Positions 35,987 through 44,542 of a stretch of 64,000 nucleotides of DNA are shown here, one piece after another. The stretch comes from Gordonia alkanivorans NBRC 16433 (GTDB lineage: Bacteria; Actinomycetota; Actinomycetes; Mycobacteriales; Mycobacteriaceae), in assembly GCF_000225505.1 (NCBI RefSeq), contig NZ_BACI01000056.1, forward strand, positions 124,001 to 188,000, written 5' to 3'. How positions within the stretch are numbered: position 1 is the first letter of the stretch; every line of letters starts with the position of its first letter. The notes below the pieces were generated by a model that did no database searches, had not been told where the DNA came from, and was given only the letters and a program-made list of their open reading frames with translations. Both the position numbers and the translations under genes were made by a program.

Positions 35987-36348
35987 CAGTGGGCGTCGCC
36001 CCCGCCGTCCCTGACGCCGAACTCGACGGGCTTGCCGTGCTCCTGCCAGGCGAGCATCCCGCCGCGCACACAGATGCCGTCGTATCCCACCTGCGCGAGG
36101 TATTGCAGCACCCGCATCGAGCGACCGCTCGAATGACACACCACATAGAGGTCGGCGTCGGGGTCGAGTTCGCCGAACCGACCCGGTATCTCGGCCATCG
36201 GGATGTGGAGAGCGCCGCGGATGTGTCCGTTCGCCCATTCGTCGTCCTCACGGACGTCGAGCATCACCGCGTCGGCCGTCTGCGTGAAGTCGTCCGGCAA
36301 ATCGGTCACCGGCACCTGCGTGATGTCGCCCATGGTCACGATTTCCAT
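35986..36348 (-). CDS. rhodanese-like sulfurtransferase
   Basis: A 120-residue single-domain rhodanese. Seen: VMLDVREDDEWANGHIRGALHIP (CDC25-like half) and the catalytic loop VVCHSSGRSM with Cys71. It would move sulfane sulfur to cyanide or thiols, or act as a thiol carrier. ATG 36348; an internal ATG six codons later (MGDITQVPV) is an equally good start. It heads the operon with the DUF4328 and glpQ1 genes, and its promoter lies in the DnaA-box region upstream. Confidence 0.92.
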   Translation of the reverse strand: MEIVTMGDITQVPVTDLPDDFTQTADAVMLDVREDDEWANGHIRGALHIPMAEIPGRFGELDPDADLYVVCHSSGRSMRVLQYLAQVGYDGICVRGGMLAWQEHGKPVEFGVRDGGGDAH

Positions 36349-36472
36349 GGTGGCACAGTCCAGGCGCAGCGCGTGTCACGTCATCTCCCGAGCCAGTTCT
36401 CAGCAGTGCGGTGAAGATCACCTTCGATGTCGTACAGACCGCCCGAAGCGGCCTATGCTGACCATCATAGTT

Positions 36473-36686
36473 TTATCCACATGCCTCGAATGGACAGCTG
36501 TCCATAATCCGCACCTCACCGTCAACCTGGGGATGAGGCTGTGGAAACTGTGGAAAAACCCTGGCCAAAGGCCCTCCCTATGTGACTGGCATCACTCGTT
36601 TGGGCCAATGTGCGCGTAGGAAATTCACGAAACTGCAGGCGTCGACCGGTGGTGCATTTTCTTACAGTGCACACACCTGTGGATAA
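36473..36686. other. DnaA-box cluster in a 390-base non-coding region
   Basis: The gap 36349-36738 between the rhodanese and SppA starts/stops holds two perfect 9-base DnaA boxes in opposite orientation: TTATCCACA at 36473-36481 and TGTGGATAA at 36678-36686. It also holds two adjacent near-matches TGTGGAAAC (36540-36548) and TGTGGAAAA (36549-36557). The stretch is clearly more A+T-rich than its surroundings and also has GTGCA...TGCAC arms (36653-36673). There is no dnaA or dnaN gene nearby, so it is not the standard origin by context. It could titrate DnaA, influence initiation or drive the rhodanese operon under DnaA control. Confidence 0.75.
36490..36505. repeat. 16-bp perfect palindrome
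   Basis: ATGGACAGCTGTCCAT is a perfect palindrome between the DnaA boxes at 36473 and 36540, 142 bases upstream of the rhodanese start. The size and symmetry suit a dimeric repressor. I do not recognise the owner. Confidence 0.6.
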
Positions 36687-36738
36687 CGTGGGGACAAACC
36701 CTTGGGGAAACCCCCCGAACCGGGTCTGGTATTACCCC

Positions 36739-37602
36739 TCAGTCACGGTGTAAAAACCCCGTCCGCACCGCGGGCGCGCGGTCGATCGCAGCCATCACGC
36801 CCGTCGTGACGCTCTCGGCCAGCCCGGAGACGGACATCTGGTTGCCCACCAGACGCGCCAGCAGCGGCTTGGGTGCCTCGATGACGGTGATCTCCGCATC
36901 GGGGTACCGCTCGGCCACCACCGAACGCATGACGCCGATGCCGTCGACGAGACCGAGTTCGGCGGCCCGGTGCCCGACCCAGACGTCTCCGTTGAAGAGT
37001 TCCTCGTCGGACGCCGTCAGCTTCTTGCCCCGACGCTGCCGCACCCATGCGATGAACGCCTCGTGCAGCTGCCCCTGGAGGCCCTTCAGCCATTCGACGT
37101 CCTCGGCCACCTCCGGCGAGAAGGTGTCGAGCCGGGCCTTGTTCTCCCCCGTCGCGTAGAGACGACGCTGCACGCCGAACCGGTCGAGAAGTGCCGAGAA
37201 GCCGAATCCCGAGGACACCACTCCGATGGAGCCGACGATCGACGTGTGAGCGGCGTAGATCTCGTCCGCCGCGCAGGCGACCCAGTAGCCGCCGGACGCC
37301 GCGACGTCCTCGCAGAAGGCCAGGACCGGCACGCCCTTCTCCGCGGACAGCTGACGGATGCGCTCGGCGATGTACTCCGACTGCGCCGGCGAACCGCCGG
37401 GCGAATTGATCACGACGACGACGGCCTTGAGCCGTTCGGTGGCGAACGCCCGCTTGAGTACCGGCTCGACCGTGTCGGTGGTCAGCCCGTGTTTGCCCAT
37501 CCCGGCCGCGCCGATCGGACCGTCGAGTCGAACCACCGCGACGTGCTCGGCACGCGACTTCGCGAACTTCTTGCCCACCGCCGCCAGCGGTCCTGCAGTC
37601 AT
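36739..37602 (-). CDS. sppA: S49 family signal peptide peptidase SppA
   Basis: A 287-residue serine protease of the S49 family. Seen: VVVVINSPGGSPAQSEYIAE (oxyanion loop), DVAASGGYWVA with nucleophile Ser103, and ATGENKARLDTFSPE with general-base Lys155. The 52-residue Ser-Lys spacing equals that of Bacillus SppA. The family degrades cleaved signal peptides in the membrane; here no strong N-terminal helix is seen, so it may be cytosolic or peripheral, like sohB/archaeal short forms. Divergent from the VOC gene. Residue assignment is by motif only. Confidence 0.92.
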   Translation of the reverse strand: MTAGPLAAVGKKFAKSRAEHVAVVRLDGPIGAAGMGKHGLTTDTVEPVLKRAFATERLKAVVVVINSPGGSPAQSEYIAERIRQLSAEKGVPVLAFCEDVAASGGYWVACAADEIYAAHTSIVGSIGVVSSGFGFSALLDRFGVQRRLYATGENKARLDTFSPEVAEDVEWLKGLQGQLHEAFIAWVRQRRGKKLTASDEELFNGDVWVGHRAAELGLVDGIGVMRSVVAERYPDAEITVIEAPKPLLARLVGNQMSVSGLAESVTTGVMAAIDRAPAVRTGFLHRD

Positions 37603-37702
37603 CTGCCCGAGTCTAGTGGCGGTTCACCGGTTCCGGTTTCGGGCTGGGCTGCCCACGCATTCTGCAGCGCACCGGGTGCACTCGCGCCGTAGACTCTCCC
37701 GC

Positions 37703-38470
37703 GTGCAGGTCAGGTGGCTCAGCGCATTCCTCGATTTCCCCGCCGACGAGTTCGGCAGCGAGGTGACCTTCTGGCGTGCGATCGCGGGCAGCACCGTGTC
37801 GCCGCCGCGCGGCGAACACCGCGAGTTCGCCTCCCTCGAACCGTTCAACGGCGACCCTCACCTCCGAGTGCAACGGGTCGACGACGGTCCGGGCGGGGTC
37901 CACCTCGACATCCACACCGACGACCCTCTGGCCGCGGCCGACGAAGCGGTGGGACTCGGGGCGACGCTGAACCACGACGCCGGCACCCACGTCGTCCTCC
38001 GTTCGCCCGCCGGTTTCGTGTTCTGCCTGGTGCCGTGGGCGGGAGAGTCAAAACGGTCCCGGCCGATCCGGTGGCCAGGTGACGCCATCAGCATCATCGA
38101 CCAGTTGTGCATCGACATACCCGCAGCCGACTTCGACGCCGAGGTCGAGTTCTGGACGGCGCTGACCGGCTGGCCGCCCAAGCCACCCGAATCCCGACCC
38201 GAACTCGTGGCACTGCGCCGCGACCCCGCGATCACCACCGGAATCCTGTTGCAGCGCAGGCAATCCGATCCGGACACGCCTGGACCCGAAGGCTCGTCGA
38301 CGGCAACCGGGCACCTCGACCTCGCGACCAACTCGGTCCCCGACGAGGTGGCACGCCACGAGGGATGGGGCGCTCGCGCGATCGAGCACCACCCGCACTG
38401 GACGACGATGGTCGACCCGATGGGACGCCCGTACTGCATCACCTCGCGCAATCCGCGGACGGGCGACTGA
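37703..38470 (+). CDS. VOC (glyoxalase/bleomycin-resistance) superfamily protein, two modules
   Basis: A 255-residue protein with two paired vicinal-oxygen-chelate modules. First: WLSAFLDFPADEFGSEVTFWRAIAG to FVFCLVPW. Second: IDQLCIDIPAADFDAEVEFWTALTG to PMGRPYCITSRNP. The FW...LTG elements and the GRPYC-type final strand are typical. Metal-ligand Glu/His cannot be assigned, so it may be a binding protein or enzyme of unknown substrate. GTG 37703 was chosen because the module starts immediately after it. Its stop is two bases from the convergent winged-helix gene's stop. Confidence 0.87.
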   Translation: MQVRWLSAFLDFPADEFGSEVTFWRAIAGSTVSPPRGEHREFASLEPFNGDPHLRVQRVDDGPGGVHLDIHTDDPLAAADEAVGLGATLNHDAGTHVVLRSPAGFVFCLVPWAGESKRSRPIRWPGDAISIIDQLCIDIPAADFDAEVEFWTALTGWPPKPPESRPELVALRRDPAITTGILLQRRQSDPDTPGPEGSSTATGHLDLATNSVPDEVARHEGWGARAIEHHPHWTTMVDPMGRPYCITSRNPRTGD

Positions 38471-38472
38471 GC

Positions 38473-39546
38473 TCAGGGAGCAGAGAGGAACGCGCGCAGT
38501 CTCTCGACCTCGGCGTCGATCTCCCGTTCCTCGGTTTTCGTGACCTCCCGCAGCATCTCGATCCGTATCCCGCCGTCGCCGTCGAGATGCCATGTGCCGA
38601 CGAGGAATCCGTCGGCGAAGACGAACCCCGGCGAGCGGCCGTTGGGTGTCACGGTCCGCCGGAACAACTCCGGGTCGGCGACGCGGACACGGTCGGCCGA
38701 GACGCCGATGACATGGTCGAACGGCGCCACGAGTCGGGCCGGGGCGGGAGTGTCAGGATCGGCGAAGCCGAGTCCGTCGAGATCGTAGAGGGTCTCGCCG
38801 TGCGGACCGGTCAGCCGGACGAGTTCCCAGTCGGCCTCCATCTTCTCCACGAGTGACCTCAGGCCGGTCATGCCCGCCCACGTCTGGATGGCCTTGACGG
38901 TGGCGGGCCCGAAACCGCGGAGGTACAGGCGGATCAGGTCCGCCCGCGCGTCCTCGCCCTCGACCGCCGGTGCACCCGGACCGGCCCATTCGTCGAACAA
39001 CCGGTAGGTGGGCGCCCCGCGGCCCCGCCAGAGTCCGCGCGGCGGTACCTGCACGAGTGGGAGTCCACAACGGGCGATCCCGGTGAGGGTGGACGGGTTC
39101 TCCGCCGGATGCCGATGCGCCAGTTGCGTTCCCAGGTCCGTGCCGGAGAGTTCACGGCCGGTCAGGAGTTCGGCGGCATCGGCGATCACCCGCGACGGAT
39201 CGGCCTCCACCAGCCTCGGGACGTGCGCCTCGGCGATCTCGCGCCGGAGGATCGGCTCGGCGAGCGGCCGTATCCACCGGGCATCCTCGGCGTCGATGAG
39301 GAACACCGTGGAGCGCAGCAACGCGATCCGCACGACCTCGCGCTCGGTGAGCAACTCGTCGAGTTCGGCCGGATCGAATCCCTCGACGCGGGACCACAAT
39401 CCGAAGAACGCGGCACGCGGGTCCTGGGATTGCATGCCGACGCATCGGTCCAGCACCTCGATCGCGTCCTCGTCGACGCGTTCCAGCAGGTGCTGGCGGG
39501 ACAGCAGGGTGCGGTTCCACTGCCGCAGTGTGATCGGCTCGGACAC
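38473..39546 (-). CDS. winged-helix DNA-binding domain protein (HTH_42/YcaQ-like)
   Basis: A 357-residue protein of the HTH_42 family, the group that includes the DNA crosslink glycosylase AlkZ/YcaQ. Seen: MQSQDPRAAFFGLWSRVEGFDPAEL near the N-terminus (the QxQ-type segment of the family), IALLRSTVFLIDAED, GFGPATVKAIQTWAGM and a C-terminal barrel with VAPFDHVIG. It is likely to bind DNA; whether it removes damaged bases is unproven because the catalytic QxQ/QxD region is degenerate. GTG 39546 starts one base after the msrA stop on the same strand, so the two form one transcript. Confidence 0.86.
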   Translation of the reverse strand: MSEPITLRQWNRTLLSRQHLLERVDEDAIEVLDRCVGMQSQDPRAAFFGLWSRVEGFDPAELDELLTEREVVRIALLRSTVFLIDAEDARWIRPLAEPILRREIAEAHVPRLVEADPSRVIADAAELLTGRELSGTDLGTQLAHRHPAENPSTLTGIARCGLPLVQVPPRGLWRGRGAPTYRLFDEWAGPGAPAVEGEDARADLIRLYLRGFGPATVKAIQTWAGMTGLRSLVEKMEADWELVRLTGPHGETLYDLDGLGFADPDTPAPARLVAPFDHVIGVSADRVRVADPELFRRTVTPNGRSPGFVFADGFLVGTWHLDGDGGIRIEMLREVTKTEEREIDAEVERLRAFLSAP

Positions 39547-39547
39547 C

Positions 39548-40261
39548 TCAGGCGGGGTAGCCGATTCCGGTCGCCGCGTGGCAGCGATAACCGTGCGGGT
39601 TCTTCGCCAGGTACTGCTGGTGGTGATCCTCCGCGTAATAGAAGTGTCCGTCGCCCGCGGCGGCGAGAGGCTTGATCTCGGTGGCGATGGGGCCGAGACC
39701 GGCGGCATCGAGCGCGGTCTGGAACTTCGCCGCCGACTCCACGACGATCGCGGCGTCGTCGTCGGAGAGGGTGTAGACCGCCGACCGGTACTGGGTCCCG
39801 ATGTCGTTACCCTGACGCATCTCCTGGGTCGGATCGTGCGACTCCCAGAAGATCTTGAGGATTCCCTCGAGGTCGATGACCGTCGGGTCGAAGACGACGA
39901 GCGTCGACTCGGTGTGGCCGGTGCGCGCGGTGCAGGTCTCCTCGTAGGTCGGGTTGGGCGTGTGACCACCCGCGTAACCGACCGCGGTCGTGTGCACGCC
40001 CGGGACCTGCCAGAAGATCTCCTCGATCCCCCAGAAGCAGCCACCCGCCAGGATCACCGCGGACAGACCGTCGTCGAAGGAGCCGATACCGCCGTTGCCG
40101 AAGGAGCCGTCGGCCTCCGGCCGCCCACGCATGGGGGTCTCCAGGACCAGATGGACTCCGGGGACCGTGATCTCGGTGTCGCGTCCGGGTAGTGCGGAGT
40201 CGGCCGCGATGAGTTCCTGCTTGTGCGAACTGGCGGCGAAGAGCTGGTCTAGCCAAGACAT
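39548..40261 (-). CDS. msrA: peptide methionine sulfoxide reductase MsrA
   Basis: A 237-residue enzyme that reduces methionine-S-sulfoxide in proteins. Seen: the catalytic GGCFWG with Cys75, [16 protein letters not shown], the conserved FWESHDPTQ and the Glu/Tyr residues around it, and a late resolving-type Cys in YRCHAATG. The first 60 residues are an extra leader common in actinobacterial MsrA. ATG 40261. Together with sodA downstream on the other strand it forms an oxidative-stress neighbourhood. Confidence 0.95.
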   Translation of the reverse strand: MSWLDQLFAASSHKQELIAADSALPGRDTEITVPGVHLVLETPMRGRPEADGSFGNGGIGSFDDGLSAVILAGGCFWGIEEIFWQVPGVHTTAVGYAGGHTPNPTYEETCTARTGHTESTLVVFDPTVIDLEGILKIFWESHDPTQEMRQGNDIGTQYRSAVYTLSDDDAAIVVESAAKFQTALDAAGLGPIATEIKPLAAAGDGHFYYAEDHHQQYLAKNPHGYRCHAATGIGYPA

Positions 40262-40305
40262 GCGCCAAGTCTACGCGCGCCGCCGGCCGTGTCCTGCTTC
40301 CCGAG

Positions 40306-40335
40306 TTGAGTCAGCCGTCCCAGTCTGTTTATGAT
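40306..40335 (+). promoter_or_regulatory. sigma-70-like promoter upstream of small ORF and sodA
   Basis: TTGAGT (40306-40311) and TATGAT (40330-40335) are separated by 18 bases, a good housekeeping-type promoter. It points rightward to the small membrane ORF at 40436 and sodA at 40787. The operator-like repeats start about five bases after the -10 element, around the predicted transcription start. Confidence 0.6.
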
Positions 40336-40339
40336 GGCG

Positions 40340-40369
40340 GTCACATCCCGGCATGTGACACCTGTCACG
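40340..40369. promoter_or_regulatory. overlapping palindromes, one CRP-like
   Basis: GTCACAT-CCCGGC-ATGTGAC (40340-40359) is a perfect inverted repeat with 7-base arms. Overlapping it, TGTGA-CACCTG-TCACG (40354-40369) matches the CRP/GlxR-type consensus TGTGA-N6-TCACA at nine of ten fixed positions. Both lie just after the predicted -10, where a bound regulator would block transcription of the small ORF and perhaps sodA. Confidence 0.6.
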
Positions 40370-40435
40370 TACAGCCGAAGGCCCTCGGGCCGCCGACGCC
40401 GGAATGCCGAGCCGATCCGCTGATGAAAGGCGACA

Positions 40436-40588
40436 ATGGCGACGCACGCGACCGGAGACTATCGAGGTTCCCTCCGGACTCCGCGCGGCGCACCGCGCGC
40501 CAACTACGACGTGGCGAGAAGCTGCCGCACCATCGCGATGAGCATCGTCGCACTGCTGGCCGTCATCGTTGCGCTCGCACTGATCTGA
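40436..40588 (+). CDS. small membrane protein (50 aa)
   Basis: ATG 40436 opens a 50-residue frame: a basic, soluble N-terminus (MATHATGDYRGSLRTPRGAP...) and a single C-terminal hydrophobic helix ending AMSIVALLAVIVALALI. A weak AAAGGCG ribosome site precedes it by a few bases. The clear topology, the promoter and the operator-like repeats upstream argue that it is a real small tail-anchored protein. No family is recognised. It lies between the convergent-pointing regulatory region and sodA. Moderate confidence only. Confidence 0.55.
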   Translation: MATHATGDYRGSLRTPRGAPRANYDVARSCRTIAMSIVALLAVIVALALI

Positions 40589-40786
40589 GCCGATCCCGGC
40601 ATCTCGCCCGCGTGGACCGGCGTGAACGCCCGCCCGTGATCTTCAACCGCACTTGATATTTCTTCGGGCCTGTTTGTTGCAATCACCCATGGTGTGGGGA
40701 AGGCTGGAACCATCCGCGTGGCGCCGACACAATCGGCGGACCCACGTGTGAACAGGGAATACGAAAGCACCTCAGAGAGGAACATC

Positions 40787-41416
40787 GTGGCTGAATACAC
40801 CTTGCCGGATCTGGATTACGACTACGCGGCACTGGAGCCGCACATCTCCGGCAGGATCATGGAGCTCCACCACAGCAAGCACCACGCGACCTATGTCAAG
40901 GGCGCCAACGACACCCTGGAGAAGCTGGCCGCGGCCCGCGAGGACGAGAGCATCGCCGGAAAGGTCTACGGACTGTCGGCCACCCTGTCCTTCCACCTGG
41001 GCGGCCACACCAACCACTCGATCTTCTGGAAGAACCTGTCGCCCAACGGCGGCGGCGAGCCCGAGGGTGACCTCGCGGCTGCGATCACCGAGCAGTTCGG
41101 TGGCTTCGACAAGTTCAAGGCCCACTTCACCGCCGCCGCCACCACCCTGCAGGGTTCGGGCTGGGCGATCCTGGGCTACGACACCATCGGTGGCAAGCTG
41201 GTCATCCTGCAGCTGACCGACCAGAGCGGCAACATCCCCGCCGCCATCATCCCGGTCGTCATGCTGGACATGTGGGAGCACGCCTTCTACCTCGACTACC
41301 AGAACGTCAAGCCGGACTACGTCAAGGCTTGGTGGAACGTGGTCAACTGGGCCGACGCCGGTGAGCGTTACGGTCGCGCGAAGACCCAGGGCAACGGCCT
41401 CATCGTGCCTGCCTGA
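40787..41416 (+). CDS. sodA: superoxide dismutase (Fe/Mn)
   Basis: A 209-residue Fe/Mn superoxide dismutase. Seen: [19 protein letters not shown], metal ligand His28 with gateway Tyr36 in [21 protein letters not shown] with the second ligand, and [18 protein letters not shown] with the last two ligands. Metal preference cannot be decided by eye; the M. tuberculosis orthologue Rv3846 uses iron and is exported without a classical signal peptide, and none is seen here. GTG 40787 follows AGAGAGG. A UUCG-loop terminator follows the gene. Confidence 0.97.
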   Translation: MAEYTLPDLDYDYAALEPHISGRIMELHHSKHHATYVKGANDTLEKLAAAREDESIAGKVYGLSATLSFHLGGHTNHSIFWKNLSPNGGGEPEGDLAAAITEQFGGFDKFKAHFTAAATTLQGSGWAILGYDTIGGKLVILQLTDQSGNIPAAIIPVVMLDMWEHAFYLDYQNVKPDYVKAWWNVVNWADAGERYGRAKTQGNGLIVPA

Positions 41417-41435
41417 TCCTCCCTTCGCCAGATAC

Positions 41436-41471
41436 CAACGGCGCCGGTCACCTTCGGGTGGCCGGCGCCGT
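41436..41471. terminator. 16-bp hairpin with TTCG loop
   Basis: AACGGCGCCGGTCACC (41436-41451) pairs with GGTGGCCGGCGCCGTT (41456-41471) with a single T-G wobble and the stable TTCG tetraloop. It lies 20 bases after the sodA stop and can also serve the convergent ECF operon. No U-tract follows, as is usual in high-GC actinobacteria. Confidence 0.88.
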
Positions 41472-41494
41472 TCCTGTTCCGCGGGAGCGGGAGA

Positions 41495-42247
41495 TCAGAG
41501 GATCAGCGTCACGGCGACGGCCACACCGCAGGCGATAGCGATCACGATGAGCGCCAACAGATCTGCGCGGCCCGGGCGGGCCGGATGAGCCGTGAGCCGA
41601 CCGGTACCGCCGCGGGCGGTGATCGCCTCGGCCATCTCCGCGCTACGGCGGAGCGCCGACGACATGGCGGCCGTGATGAGATCCATGATCCCCATCTCCG
41701 CCGACGGATGATCACTGCGCCCCTTTGCCGTCGGCCGCAGCTTGTGCGCGGCGCGCAGCATGCGCAACTCCTCGATCAGCAGCGGAAGACCCCTCAGGCA
41801 CAACGCGATTGCGACGGCCCACTCGTCGACGGGTAGACGCAGCCGCCGGAGCGGTCGCATCAACCGGGCGATCGCCGGTGCGACGTCGGCCATCGGGGTG
41901 GTCCAGATGACAAGGATCGAACTCGCCACGAGGACGAGTGCGAGGGTCACCGCCCGGAGAAACACCAGCCCACCGTGCAGGCCGGCGAACGAGACGTTGA
42001 AGGCGACGCCGACACCGATCAGTCCCCAGAACCACCACGGCGGACGGGGGATGGCGCCCAACGGGATCCCGGCGATCAGGGCGGTGAGGATGACGATCGC
42101 GGCCACCATCCCCAGTGCCGGCCACGACGGCAGCACCCAGGTCATGATGCCGAGGATCAGCACGATCACCAGCTTGGTTCCCGCCCACAACCGGTGGACG
42201 AAGGAATCGCCGGGGACCTGCCGCAACGGAACCGTGCGCATGGTCAT
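41495..42247 (-). CDS. ECF transporter transmembrane component T
   Basis: A 250-residue polytopic protein of the CbiQ/EcfT family, the scaffold that joins ATPases to a substrate-binding S unit. Seen: about five N-terminal helices and the two coupling-helix Ala-Arg-Gly-type motifs, here MSSALRRSAEMAEAITARG and ELRMLRAAHKL. ATG 42247 overlaps the stop of the gene upstream (ATGA). Counterpart of M. tuberculosis Rv2325c. Cargo is unknown; family members carry vitamins or Ni/Co. Confidence 0.9.
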   Translation of the reverse strand: MTMRTVPLRQVPGDSFVHRLWAGTKLVIVLILGIMTWVLPSWPALGMVAAIVILTALIAGIPLGAIPRPPWWFWGLIGVGVAFNVSFAGLHGGLVFLRAVTLALVLVASSILVIWTTPMADVAPAIARLMRPLRRLRLPVDEWAVAIALCLRGLPLLIEELRMLRAAHKLRPTAKGRSDHPSAEMGIMDLITAAMSSALRRSAEMAEAITARGGTGRLTAHPARPGRADLLALIVIAIACGVAVAVTLIL

Positions 42248-44364
42248 GGGGCACCTCCGTCCCAGCCGGACGGCTGATCGGCGTTCTGATGTGTGTCGGG
42301 CAGCAACCGCCCGTCGACGAGCCGGACCCGCCGGGTACACACCGAGTCCAGCGATTCGAAGTCGTGCGAGATGATCACGATGGTCATGCCCTCGGCACGC
42401 AGACGCGCGAGGAGCGCGACGATCTCCTCCCGAGCCAAGGGGTCGAGACCCGCGAGGGGCTCGTCGAGCACCAGCATGTCGGGGTTGCGGGCGATGAGCC
42501 CGGCGAGCACGACGCGACGCATCTGCCCACCCGACAGTGAATCGACCTTGGTGGCCGCCATCTGCCGGGGCAAGCCGACGAGTTCGAGGACGCGGGCGAC
42601 CTCGGCGGTCCCGACCTTCTCGCCACCGGCCGCCATGATCTCGTCGGCGACGGTGACCTTCTGCAATTGCAGGCGGGCGTGCTGGAAGCCCAGCCCGACC
42701 GCGCCGACATGCTCGGTGACCGGCTCCCCGGCGTCGTAACCGGCTGCCGGAGTCGACTTCACGGAGGTGTCGAGCAGGTGGCACGTTCCGGTGCGCGGCG
42801 ACAGGAGGCCCGCCATGATCCAGGCGAGGGTCGTCTTGCCCGACCCGTTGCCGCCGACGATGAGCAACCCCTCCCCGCGGTACACGGTCAAGGTGACGTC
42901 GGTGAGCGCGACGACCTCCCAGGGCGAGCCGGGCAGATGCGCATATCCCACATGGTCGAGCACCAGCAGCGGCCCGCCGATGTGCGGGCCCGGCGCCGCG
43001 AGGGACGTCGACGATCCGGTCGGAGGAGCGTGGTCGAGGTCGGCGTGCGGGTCCGGCATCCAGTGCGGCGGATGAGGGACCACGCGACCGGCCTCGAGAT
43101 GGATGACGCGATCGGCGGCCGCGGCCTCGCTGCCGCGGTGGGTGATCAGCGCAACCGCGATCCCGCGTCGGGCCGGTAGCGACGCCAGCAGGTGCAGGAG
43201 CTGCCCGCGGCCCTCCGGGTCGACCATCGAGGTGACCTCGTCGGCGATGAGCAGCTGCGGATCGCGGGCGAGTGCCGCCGCGATCGCCAGGCGCTGCTGC
43301 TGCCCGCCGGACAGGTCGGTGGTCTCGCGGTCGCCGAGACCGGTCAGCCCGACCTCGGCAAGGAGAGCCTCCACGTCGACGTCGGCATCCGGCGGCAGAC
43401 CCCAGACCACGTCGTCGGCGACGCGGGAACCGAGCATCTGGATCTCCGGCCGTTGCAGGACGAGCGCGGTCCCGCCGTGGACGCCCAGCCCGGCGAGACC
43501 CGGGCGGTGCACGACACCGGTGGTCGGGGCGCGACCGGCCAGGATCTTCGCGAGCGTCGACTTGCCCGAACCGTTGGCGCCGACGACGGCGACGAACTCG
43601 CCGGGGTCGATGCGCAGGTCGATGTCGTGGAGGACCGGTCTCGCGTCCGGGCTGTAGGCGAAGCCGACACGTTCGGCGACGATCGGCAGCGGCGCGACGT
43701 CGGTTGCCGTCGATGCCGGACCGTCGGAGGTGAGCGTGTCCTCGCTGGGGACGTCGCGAAGTCGCGCGATGACGCCACCGAGAATCCACCACGCGGCGAG
43801 CAGCGAGATCGCGGTGCCGACGGTCCCGGAGATCCAGATCCACGCCCACCAGTGACTGGCGATGCTCCGGCTCATCGAGTCGAGGGCGTTGCCCACGACA
43901 TCGGTGGGTCCCCACCCGCGCAACCACTTGGCGACACCGTGGAGGGAGTTGGTCATCGCCTCGATGGTCAGCTCACGCAAGGGCACCAAAATAAGGAGGA
44001 TCAGGACCGAGACCCCGCCGAGGAGCGGCGAGGCCACCAGCGTGGCCAGTCCGAGCGTCCCGAGCCCGCGGCGACGTCGCTTGAGGTCGCCGACGATTCC
44101 GCCGATCAGCGCCGAGCCGAGCACGGTGGCCATCGCGCCCGTACCCGCCATCGCGAACGCGACCGCTGTCGTCGCCACGGTGGCGGTGAGCAGTGCACGC
44201 GGCCGAGTGCGGGCTGCGATGAGGGCGAGAGGAACCGGTGCGAGCAGCCCGGCCGCCTGCGCCAGCGGGATGACCGAGGCGATGACCACCGCGGCGACGG
44301 TCAGGCCACCGAAGATCGCGACGGACGCGAACTCCATCGGACGCAGCGGGTGCGAGTTCTTCAC
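42244..44364 (-). CDS. fused ECF transporter: membrane S-like domain plus two ABC ATPases
   Basis: A 706-residue single chain. Residues about 1-190 carry six hydrophobic segments and resemble an S (substrate) component. Then come two full ATPase domains: Walker A VGANGSGKSTLA with signature LSGGQQQRLAI and IADE (about 220-430), and Walker A VGGNGSGKTTLA with signature LSGGQMRRVVL and VLDEP (about 475-690). The domains are joined by a Pro/His-rich linker. GTG 44364. Fusing S, A and A' in one polypeptide is the arrangement of M. tuberculosis Rv2326c. The EcfT partner follows with a four-base overlap. Cargo unknown. Confidence 0.9.
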   Translation of the reverse strand: MKNSHPLRPMEFASVAIFGGLTVAAVVIASVIPLAQAAGLLAPVPLALIAARTRPRALLTATVATTAVAFAMAGTGAMATVLGSALIGGIVGDLKRRRRGLGTLGLATLVASPLLGGVSVLILLILVPLRELTIEAMTNSLHGVAKWLRGWGPTDVVGNALDSMSRSIASHWWAWIWISGTVGTAISLLAAWWILGGVIARLRDVPSEDTLTSDGPASTATDVAPLPIVAERVGFAYSPDARPVLHDIDLRIDPGEFVAVVGANGSGKSTLAKILAGRAPTTGVVHRPGLAGLGVHGGTALVLQRPEIQMLGSRVADDVVWGLPPDADVDVEALLAEVGLTGLGDRETTDLSGGQQQRLAIAAALARDPQLLIADEVTSMVDPEGRGQLLHLLASLPARRGIAVALITHRGSEAAAADRVIHLEAGRVVPHPPHWMPDPHADLDHAPPTGSSTSLAAPGPHIGGPLLVLDHVGYAHLPGSPWEVVALTDVTLTVYRGEGLLIVGGNGSGKTTLAWIMAGLLSPRTGTCHLLDTSVKSTPAAGYDAGEPVTEHVGAVGLGFQHARLQLQKVTVADEIMAAGGEKVGTAEVARVLELVGLPRQMAATKVDSLSGGQMRRVVLAGLIARNPDMLVLDEPLAGLDPLAREEIVALLARLRAEGMTIVIISHDFESLDSVCTRRVRLVDGRLLPDTHQNADQPSGWDGGAP

Positions 44365-44542
44365 CGGTCCAGTGTGCCTGGGCACCGGAGCCGTCGGTCG
44401 ATCGCATGTAAACGAACCGTCACAAGACGGTGGTTCGGGTTGTCCGTTTCGTCCCCGCGGTGGATTCTTTTCACACGGGTGATCTTCGGCGGTCCTGGGT
44501 CTCAATGACCAGGTCTCCCACCCGGATTGGAGGTAGGACACG

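Noticed and set aside
36349-36738. The chromosomal replication origin itself
   Set aside because: Neither dnaA nor dnaN is adjacent and the box number is low compared with known actinobacterial origins.
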